A DNA stretch of 30,754 nt from JBBCJM01 sp037190175. GTDB taxonomy: Bacteria; Pseudomonadota; Alphaproteobacteria; Rhodobacterales; Rhodobacteraceae. The position numbers and the translations under genes were made by a program. How positions within the stretch are numbered: position 1 is the first letter of the stretch; the number at the start of each line of letters is the position of its first letter. Shown piece after piece: positions 23,376-30,754 of this stretch. Location of the stretch: the NCBI GenBank assembly GCA_037190175.1, contig JBBCJM010000171.1, positions 1 through 30,754 on the forward strand, read 5' to 3'. The notes beneath the pieces are model-generated. The model was given only the letters and a program-made list of their open reading frames with translations. It had not been told where the DNA came from and searched no databases.

Positions 23376-23464
23376 TTTACAAATCGCCCCTGTGGATCGT
23401 CAATAAATTTACAGGAAAGTCGATGAAATAAATGGGGTTACGCGAAAGTCACGATTTGAGTAAA
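23376..23464. promoter_or_regulatory. AT-rich upstream region of acs
   Basis: The 350-bp gap before acs (23183-23532) has a clearly AT-richer part from about 23370 to 23470. Arms TTTACAAATCG (23376-23386) and CGATTTGAGTAAA (23452-23464) form an inverted repeat with 2 inserted bases. TTTACA or ATTTACA may serve as -35 elements. The acs ribosome site GAGGAGGAGGAG follows. The controlling protein cannot be named. Confidence 0.35.
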
Positions 23465-23532
23465 CTCTTGCCTGGGGAAGCCTGAGGGGCGAGTTTCGCG
23501 CCATCCAGTTCTTCGAGGAGGAGGAGCCGAAC

Positions 23533-25497
<1,965 letters not shown>

Positions 25498-25503
25498 CGA
25501 CGC

Positions 25504-25523
25504 GGCGGGGAGCCAACCCCGCC
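25504..25523 (+). terminator. Hairpin after acs
   Basis: GGCGGGG (25504-25510), AGCCAA loop, CCCCGCC (25517-25523), starting 6 nt past the acs stop. There is no T run, so it may only partly end transcription before the transporter. Confidence 0.45.
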
Positions 25524-25716
25524 CGCCTTCGCCCGGTCGCCCGGGCACCAGACAGACGGAAAGCTGCCGCGCCGGACATCGCCCGGCGCGGAGGAAGAAG
25601 CTTTGCCCGCCGCAAGGCGCGGCATCGCACGGGGAAGGAACGGCCAGCCTAGCGGCCGGTAACCAGGGACGGAACGGCCCGCGACAGGGCCATGAACCGA
25701 AGGAGGGAGCCAGAAC

Positions 25717-27633
25717 ATGGCATCGACTGACGCCGGGGGCTATCGCGAAAGATCGCGCCCCATGACCGGAGAGGAGCGCAAGGTCATCCTTGCCTCGTCC
25801 GCGGGAACGATCTTCGAATGGTACGACTTCTATCTCTACGGATCGCTGGCCGCGATCATCGGGGCGCAGTTCTTCACGCCCTTCCCCGAGGCCACGCGGA
25901 ACGTCTTCGCGCTCTTGGCCTTCGCCGCGGGCTTCATCGTGCGCCCCTTCGGCGCGCTGGTGTTCGGGATGCTGGGCGACCTGATCGGCCGGAAGTACAC
26001 CTTCCTGATGACGATCATGATCATGGGCCTCTCGACCTTCCTGGTCGGCCTGCTGCCCAACTACTATTCCTGGGGCGTGGCCGCGCCGGTGATCCTGATC
26101 ATCCTGCGCATGTTGCAGGGCCTGGCGCTGGGCGGCGAATACGGCGGGGCCGCGGTCTATGTGGCCGAGCACGCGCCGGCGAACCAGCGGGGCTACTTCA
26201 CCAGCTTCATCCAGACCACGGCCACGCTGGGCCTGCTCCTGTCGCTGGTGGTGATCCTGATCTTCACCTCCTACGTGAACAACAACTATGCCCCGGTGCC
26301 GCAGTTCGGCCTGGACGGCCAGCCGATCCTGAACGCGGCGGGCGAGCAGGTCATGCTGGAACCCTGGCGCGACTGGGGCTGGCGGATCCCCTTCCTGGGC
26401 TCGATCTTCCTGCTCTTGATCTCGCTCTACATCCGGATGCAGATGAACGAGAGCCCGGCGTTCAAGAAGATGAAGCAGGAAGGCTCGCAGTCCAAGGCGC
26501 CGCTGCGCGAGGCCTTCGGCAACTGGAAGAACGGCAAGATCGCCCTGATCGCGCTGCTGGGCCTCACCGCCGGCCAGGCCGTGGTGTGGTACTCGGGCCA
26601 GTTCTACGCGCTGTTCTTCATCCAGAACGTGGTGCGGGTCGACTTCTTCTCGTCCAACGTCTTCGTGGCCTGGTCGCTGATCCTGGGCACCGGCGGCTTC
26701 ATCTTCTTCGGCTCGCTCAGCGACCGCATCGGCCGCAAGCCGATCATCCTGGCGGGCTGCCTGATCGCCGCGATCACCTACTTCCCGGTGTTCCAGGCGC
26801 TGACCCGCATCGCCAACCCGGCGCTGCACGCCGCGCACCAGACCCAAGTGGTGATCACCGCCGACCCGGCCGACTGCTCGTTCCAGTTCAACCCGACCGG
26901 GACCGTCTCGTTCACCAACTCCTGCGACATCGCCAAGGCGCAGCTGAGCCGCACCTCGGTGAACTACACCACCGTGGACGGCCCTGCCGGCCAGCCGGCG
27001 ACGATCAAGGTCGGCGACACCGTGGTCACCTCCTATGACCAGGCCAGGACCGCCGCCGCCGTCGCCCAGGCGACCACCGCGCTGCAAGCGGCCCAAGCTG
27101 CGGCCGAACAGGCCAATGCCGGGACCGACGAAGACGCCAAGACCGCCGCGGCCACCGCGGTGACCGAGGCCGAGGCAGCCGTGACCGCCGCCCGCGGCAC
27201 CGCCGCCGCCTTCACCCGCGACCTGAACGCGGCGCTGACCTCGGTCGGCTATCCGCTGGCGGGGGTGGAGAACCCGACGGTGGCCAAGGCCAACCACTTC
27301 TTCGACATCTTCTCGGCGCAGAAGCTGGCGATCATCGCCATCCTGACCTACCTGATCGTGCTGGTGACCATGGTCTATGGCCCGATCGCGGCCATGCTGG
27401 TGGAACTCTATCCCACCCGCATCCGCTACTCCGGCCTGTCGCTGCCCTACCACATCGGCAACGGCTGGTTCGGGGGCCTGCTGCCCGCCACCGCCTTCGC
27501 GATCTCGGCCCAGACCGGCAACATCTACTCCGGCCTGTGGTACGCCATCGTGGTGGCGCTGATGACGGTGGTGATCGGCACCCTCTTCGTGCCGAACGGC
27601 ACCCACAAGAAGGACATCTTCGCCGACGACTGA
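25717..27633 (+). CDS. MHS-family (metabolite:H+ symporter) MFS transporter with long periplasmic loop
   Basis: 638 aa, longer than the usual 430-550. The N-terminal half shows the MHS signature: TIFEWYDFYLYG (31-42), AAGFIVRPFGALVFG, GDLIGRKYTF and GLALGGEYGGAAVYVAEHAP. The C-terminal half has SLSDRIGRKP and ELYPTRIRYSGLSLPYHIGNGWFGG. A non-membrane stretch of about 170 residues (363-533) splits the last helices; it holds two cysteines (Cys387, Cys403) and an Ala-rich helix (442-500). AGGAGGG is 10 nt before the ATG. Related carriers move organic acids such as shikimate, ketoglutarate or proline/betaine; next to acs, an acid substrate is reasonable but unproven. Confidence 0.9.
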   Translation: MASTDAGGYRERSRPMTGEERKVILASSAGTIFEWYDFYLYGSLAAIIGAQFFTPFPEATRNVFALLAFAAGFIVRPFGALVFGMLGDLIGRKYTFLMTIMIMGLSTFLVGLLPNYYSWGVAAPVILIILRMLQGLALGGEYGGAAVYVAEHAPANQRGYFTSFIQTTATLGLLLSLVVILIFTSYVNNNYAPVPQFGLDGQPILNAAGEQVMLEPWRDWGWRIPFLGSIFLLLISLYIRMQMNESPAFKKMKQEGSQSKAPLREAFGNWKNGKIALIALLGLTAGQAVVWYSGQFYALFFIQNVVRVDFFSSNVFVAWSLILGTGGFIFFGSLSDRIGRKPIILAGCLIAAITYFPVFQALTRIANPALHAAHQTQVVITADPADCSFQFNPTGTVSFTNSCDIAKAQLSRTSVNYTTVDGPAGQPATIKVGDTVVTSYDQARTAAAVAQATTALQAAQAAAEQANAGTDEDAKTAAATAVTEAEAAVTAARGTAAAFTRDLNAALTSVGYPLAGVENPTVAKANHFFDIFSAQKLAIIAILTYLIVLVTMVYGPIAAMLVELYPTRIRYSGLSLPYHIGNGWFGGLLPATAFAISAQTGNIYSGLWYAIVVALMTVVIGTLFVPNGTHKKDIFADD

Positions 27634-27779
27634 CACCGCCGGGCGCGCCCGGCCGCACGCCCCGGCGCGGCCGCTCCCTCCTGCCGGGTGCGGCGCGCGG
27701 CCGCTGCCCCCCGCCGGACGGAGTGACCCCGGATGCAGACGAAAGCCAGTCAGCCCTCCGCCCCTTCGCCCGCTGCCCT

Positions 27780-28049
27780 TCAGCGCGCGCGGCGGTCCCA
27801 CAGGGCGAACCCGCCCAGGATCACGGCCAGCCAGACCAGGTTGGCGACCAGCCCCAGGCCGAAGGCCGGCCAGAAGGCCACGCCGGAGCCGATGGTCAGC
27901 GGGATCAGCGCCGCCACGAACACCACCCCCGCGGCCAGCGGGATCACCCGCCCGGTGGCCGCCGCGGTGTTGCGCTGGGTCAGCACGAGGCCCAGCAGCA
28001 GGACGATGCGGAACGGGTCGGTCAGCATCGCGATCAGCGTCTCGGTCAT
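27780..28049 (-). CDS. Small three-helix membrane protein
   Basis: 89 aa from ATG 28049. Three hydrophobic segments are visible (about 10-27, 36-53 and 58-82), with a short basic end (WDRRAR). An in-frame start at 28142 adds an unlikely basic leader. It is divergent from the receiver gene and opposes the transporter gene. The gap 27634-27779 holds GC-rich palindromes, including CCGGGCGCGCCCGG at 27639-27652, possibly ending transporter transcription. No family recognised. Confidence 0.65.
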   Translation of the reverse strand: MTETLIAMLTDPFRIVLLLGLVLTQRNTAAATGRVIPLAAGVVFVAALIPLTIGSGVAFWPAFGLGLVANLVWLAVILGGFALWDRRAR

Positions 28050-28126
28050 GGGCGGGCTCCTCTCGGCCCCCTTGATCCGGGATCGCGGGGCCGAAGGCAA
28101 GCATGGCCTTGTGGCGGGGCGCTGAC

Positions 28127-28507
28127 ATGGCAGCCGTGCCACGCCGCCGCCGCGTGCTGGTGGTCGAGGACGAGGACAACATCGCCCTGGCGCTGGACCA
28201 TGTGATGACGCGCGAGGGCTATGACCACGACCGCATCGCCTCGGGCGCCGGCGCCTTGGCCCGGATCCGGGCGATGCGGCCGGATCTGGTGCTGCTGGAC
28301 GTGATGCTGCCCGAGGTCTCGGGTTACGACATCTGCCGGGGCGTGCGGCTGGACCCGGGGCTGGCCGGGGTGAAGATCCTGATGATGACCGCCCGCGGCC
28401 CGGCCGCCGAGCGCGGCCGCGGGCTGGCGCTGGGGGCCGACGGCTTCATCGCCAAGCCCTTCGAGCTGCGGGAACTGCGGCGGGAAATGCGGCGGCTGCT
28501 GGGGTAG
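28127..28507 (+). CDS. Stand-alone response regulator receiver protein
   Basis: 126 aa from ATG 28127 (an in-frame ATG at 28103 would add 8 residues; neither ribosome site is strong). It is a single CheY-like receiver domain: acidic pair Glu14/Asp15 in VVEDEDN, phospho-acceptor Asp58 in LLDVMLPE, Thr88 in MMTARG and Lys110 in IAKPF. There is no output domain, so it would act through protein contacts. In related genomes a receiver like this lies near acs and transporter genes with a histidine kinase; no kinase is present in this window. It ends at a palindrome-filled gap. Confidence 0.9.
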   Translation: MAAVPRRRRVLVVEDEDNIALALDHVMTREGYDHDRIASGAGALARIRAMRPDLVLLDVMLPEVSGYDICRGVRLDPGLAGVKILMMTARGPAAERGRGLALGADGFIAKPFELRELRREMRRLLG

Positions 28508-28560
28508 CACCGGAATTCGCGCGAATTCCGGCCCGATTTCCGCGCGGAAATCGGTGCCTA
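28504..28560. repeat. Twin perfect 22-bp palindromes between convergent genes
   Basis: Two perfect palindromes stand side by side: CCGGAATTCGC (28510-28520) with its mirror (28521-28531), and CCGATTTCCGC (28533-28543) with its mirror (28544-28554). Outer arms GTAGCACCG (28504-28512) and CGGTGCCTAC (28551/2-28560) also match apart from one base and include both neighbouring stop codons. Each can form a hairpin or all can form a three-way cruciform. It may act as a two-way terminator; a partial relative is at 1-30. Confidence 0.9.
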
Positions 28561-30141
28561 CCCCGCCAGCTCCCCCGCCAGGGCCCGGTCGATCAGCGCC
28601 ACCGTCTCGGGCAGGCCGTAAAGCGCCGCGAAGCCGCCGAAGCGGGGGCCTTCGCTGGCGCCCAGCAGCACCTCGTAGAGCGCCTTGAACCAGTCGCGCA
28701 GCGGCTCGAACCCGTGGGCCTTGCCGATCTCGTAGACCAGATTCTGCACCGCCTCGTCCTCCGCGGGCCCCTCCCAGGCCGCCAGCCGGTCGCGCAGCTC
28801 GGCGATGGCGGCGCGTTCCCTGTCGGTCGGCAGGCGATAGCTGCGGGTCGGCGCGATGCGGTCGTTGAAGTAGCGCACCGCGAAGCCCGCGGCCGCGTCG
28901 AGGTCCGGGTTGCCTTCCGGGCTCGCCCCCGGCGCATAGCGGCGGATGAAGCCCCAGAGCCCCGCCGCATCCTTGGCCCCCGCGACCGAGGCGAGGTTCA
29001 GCAGCATCGCGAAGGAAACCACCATGGTCGAGGCCGGCGGCTGCCCGCTGTGGATGTGCCAGACCGGGTTGTTGACCTGTTGCTCCACCGACTGGCCCGG
29101 GAAGGCCTTCAACTGCTGGTGGTATTCGTCCACCGCCCTGGGGATCACGTCCCACCACAGCCGCTTGGCGGTCTTGGGCTTCTGGTACATGAAATAGCTG
29201 AGGCTCTCGGCCGAGGCATAGGTCAGCCATTCGTCGATGGTCAGCCCGTTGCCCTTGGATTTCGAGATCTTCTGCCCGTGCTCGTCCAGGAACAGCTCGT
29301 AGGTGAAATGGTTGGGCGCCCGGCCCCCCAGCACCTCGCAGATCCCGTCATAGATCGGCGTGTTGGTGGAATGGTCCTTGCCGTACATCTCGAAATCCAC
29401 GTCCAGCGCCGCCCAGCGGGCGCCGAAGTCGGGCTTCCATTGCAGCTTCACATGGCCGCCGGTGACGGGCAGGGTCCATTCCCGCCCCTCCTCGTCGTCG
29501 AAGGTGATGGTGTGGGCCACCTTGTCCACATGCTTCATCGGCACGTAGAGCACCCGCCCCGTCTCGGGGTGGATCGGCAGGAAGCAGGAATAGCTCTGCT
29601 GCCGCTCCTCGCGCAGCGAGGCCAGCATGATCTCCATGATCGCCTCGTACCGCTCCGCCGCCAGCCGCAGGGTGTCGTCGAACCGGCCAGACCGGTAGAA
29701 CTCGGTCGCCGAGATGAACTCGTACTCGAACCCGAAGGTGTCCAGGAACCGCCGCAGCATGGCGTTGTTGTGATGCCCGAAGCTCTCGAACTCGCCGAAG
29801 GGATCGGGCACCGCGGTCAGCGGCCGTTGCAGGTGCTGGTACAGCATCTCGCGGTTGGGCACGTTGTCGGGCACCTTGCGCATGCCGTCCACGTCGTCGG
29901 AGAAACAGATCAGCCGCGTCGGAATGTCGCTGATGGCCTCGAAGGCGCGGCGGATCATGGTGGTGCGCGCCACCTCGCCGAAGGTGCCGATATGCGGCAG
30001 GCCCGAGGGGCCGTAGCCGGTCTCGAACAGCACGTATCCCTTGGCCGGATCCTTGCCGCCGTACCGCTTGAGGATCGCCCGCGCCTCTTCGAAGGGCCAT
30101 GCCTTGGACTTCATCGCGGCGTCGCGGAGCGCGGTCATCAT
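28558..30141 (-). CDS. lysK: Lysyl-tRNA synthetase, class I
   Basis: 527 aa class I LysRS, the archaeal-type enzyme that many Alphaproteobacteria use in place of class II LysS. The HIGH-type signature is PHIGTFGE (about residues 49-56) and the KMSKS-type is KISKSKGN; the segments FSDDVDGMRKVP and VDFEMYGKDHSTNTPIYDGI are family-typical. It charges tRNA-Lys. ATG 30141 follows AAGGA; ATG 30138 and MKSKAWPFEEAR at residue 10 are alternatives. It is divergent from a TerB-like gene. Confidence 0.97.
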   Translation of the reverse strand: MMTALRDAAMKSKAWPFEEARAILKRYGGKDPAKGYVLFETGYGPSGLPHIGTFGEVARTTMIRRAFEAISDIPTRLICFSDDVDGMRKVPDNVPNREMLYQHLQRPLTAVPDPFGEFESFGHHNNAMLRRFLDTFGFEYEFISATEFYRSGRFDDTLRLAAERYEAIMEIMLASLREERQQSYSCFLPIHPETGRVLYVPMKHVDKVAHTITFDDEEGREWTLPVTGGHVKLQWKPDFGARWAALDVDFEMYGKDHSTNTPIYDGICEVLGGRAPNHFTYELFLDEHGQKISKSKGNGLTIDEWLTYASAESLSYFMYQKPKTAKRLWWDVIPRAVDEYHQQLKAFPGQSVEQQVNNPVWHIHSGQPPASTMVVSFAMLLNLASVAGAKDAAGLWGFIRRYAPGASPEGNPDLDAAAGFAVRYFNDRIAPTRSYRLPTDRERAAIAELRDRLAAWEGPAEDEAVQNLVYEIGKAHGFEPLRDWFKALYEVLLGASEGPRFGGFAALYGLPETVALIDRALAGELAG

Positions 30142-30193
30142 CGGGATCCTTCAGGAAAGGGCGTGGCTCGGCGGCCCGCCGCCCGCCCCTCTA

Positions 30194-30222
30194 TTGCCGG
30201 CCCCGGGTCGCGTCAATAAATT
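30194..30222 (+). promoter_or_regulatory. Putative promoter of TerB-like gene
   Basis: TTGCCG (30194-30199), 17 nt, TAAATT (30217-30222) lies 33 nt before the GTG start. On the other strand TTGACG (30216-30211) may be the -35 for lysK, with a weak -10 near 30193-30188. Confidence 0.45.
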
Positions 30223-30254
30223 CCACCCCATATTGACCGGAGAGGAAGCCAGCC

Positions 30255-30677
30255 GTGCCCGAGATTCCCCCCTCGATGACCCCCCAGGATGCGCTTCTGG
30301 CGATCATGGTCGCGGTCTCGGCCTCCGACGACCAGATCCGCACCTCGGAACTGGTGGCGATCCAGCGCATCGTGCAGAGCCTGCCGGTGTTCGAGGGCTA
30401 CGACCCCGACCGTTTCCGGCAGGTCACCCAGACGGTCTTCGACCTGCTGGAGGAGGAGGAGGGGCTGGACGCGCTGTTCGGCCTGCTGCGCGAGGCGCTG
30501 CCGGAAAAGCTCTACGAGACCGCCTATGCCCTGGGCTGCGACGTGGCGGCGGCGGACGGGCCGCTGCGGCAGACCGAGCTTCGGATGCTGGAGGAGATCC
30601 GGCACGAACTGAACGTCGACCGCCTGCACGCCGCGGCCATCGAACGGGGCGCGCGGGCGCGGCACATGCGGCCGTGA
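30255..30677 (+). CDS. TerB-like protein (tellurite resistance TerB fold)
   Basis: 140 aa, starting at GTG 30255 after GGAGAGGAAG; ATG 30276 lacks a ribosome site. It is all helical with the two-half TerB pattern: DALLAIMVAVSASDDQIRTSEL and later ALGCDVAAADGPLRQTELRML, each with a D-x(2-4)-E metal-site-like motif. TerB-fold proteins are widespread; the name reflects the family, and most, especially those without other ter genes, have no shown link to tellurite. No ter genes are nearby. Confidence 0.82.
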   Translation: MPEIPPSMTPQDALLAIMVAVSASDDQIRTSELVAIQRIVQSLPVFEGYDPDRFRQVTQTVFDLLEEEEGLDALFGLLREALPEKLYETAYALGCDVAAADGPLRQTELRMLEEIRHELNVDRLHAAAIERGARARHMRP

Positions 30678-30678
30678 A

Positions 30679-30698
30679 GGGCGGGCAATCTGCCCACC
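30679..30698. repeat. Degenerate GGTGGGC-type palindrome
   Basis: GGCGGGCA (30680-30687), ATC, TGCCCACC (30691-30698) matches the first hairpin of the 9846-9908 pair except for one base. It starts just after the TerB-like stop. Confidence 0.65.
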
Positions 30699-30733
30699 AC
30701 CCCACACCTGAAACAAGATCGCATCAGCCGGAA

Positions 30734-30754
30734 CCGCGCCAGCGGCTGGCGCGG
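30734..30754. terminator. Hairpin at the window end
   Basis: CCGCGCCAG (30734-30742), CGG, CTGGCGCGG (30746-30754): a perfect 9-bp stem. What follows lies outside the window, so a T run cannot be checked. It may end the TerB-like transcript or be part of a palindrome element. Confidence 0.4.

Noticed and set aside
27639..27652. Perfect palindrome CCGGGCGCGCCCGG after the transporter as a special element
   Set aside because: Short, wholly G/C, and expected by chance in sequence of this composition; noted only as a possible stem.
30255..30677. Tellurite resistance operon
   Set aside because: Only one TerB-fold gene is present, with no terC, terD or terZ neighbours, so no resistance claim is made.

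Overview
The window is a GC-rich (about 70% by eye), gene-dense chromosomal segment from an alphaproteobacterium, most likely Rhodobacteraceae (Paracoccus/Rhodobacter-like). The main pointers are GcrA, the CcrM-partnered cell-cycle regulator restricted to Alphaproteobacteria; a class I (archaeal-type) lysyl-tRNA synthetase; MeaB; and short secreted proteins of a type I associate with Rhodobacterales. No phage module, CRISPR array, tRNA or rRNA gene was seen. Most of the content is housekeeping, with several small accessory and repeat-borne structures.

Layout. 1-5.1 kb: truA (tRNA pseudouridine synthase), a CHAD-domain protein behind a Pho box, rpmB (L28), a small secreted protein followed by a PCuAC copper chaperone, a CobB sirtuin and an old-yellow-enzyme reductase. 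5.1-8.3 kb: a small Cys-containing secreted protein, lepA, a REP-associated tyrosine transposase (RAYT) bracketed by its palindromes, and an entericidin-like lipopeptide. 8.3-10.7 kb: a gene-poor stretch, a small lipoprotein, an orphan ParA-like ATPase whose 3' end has been duplicated around a palindrome pair, and gcrA. 10.9-15.9 kb: argD and argF (arginine synthesis), a PLP decarboxylase that appears to start at CTG, and an MFS permease. 15.9-19.5 kb: hrpB helicase and meaB. 19.5-20.3 kb: a visibly lower-GC island holding one HTH-like gene with a divergent control region. 20.3-23.2 kb: a large right-handed beta-helix protein and a HugZ-like flavin protein. 23.4-28.5 kb: acs (acetyl-CoA synthetase), an MHS-family transporter with a long extra loop, a small membrane protein and a stand-alone receiver protein. 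28.5-30.7 kb: twin palindromes, lysK and a TerB-like protein.

Functional links. Acs carries the C-terminal lysine that is acetylated in this family, and CobB, the deacylase class that reverses this, is about 20 kb away. Acs, MeaB (methylmalonyl-CoA mutase chaperone) and the neighbouring MHS transporter together suggest short-chain acid use. The CHAD protein, a likely polyphosphate binder, has a near-consensus Pho box and so is probably phosphate-starvation regulated.

No large new system is evident. The most interesting items are: (1) the Pho box-CHAD pairing; (2) the RAYT whose stop codon and C-terminal tail are built from REP palindromes; (3) the 121/127-bp duplication of the parA 3' end around a palindrome pair; (4) the CTG start whose Shine-Dalgarno sequence can be hidden in a hairpin; (5) the low-GC island with mirrored leaders and an aromatic hexapeptide; (6) two perfect 22-bp palindromes filling a convergent gap, with a relative at the window start.
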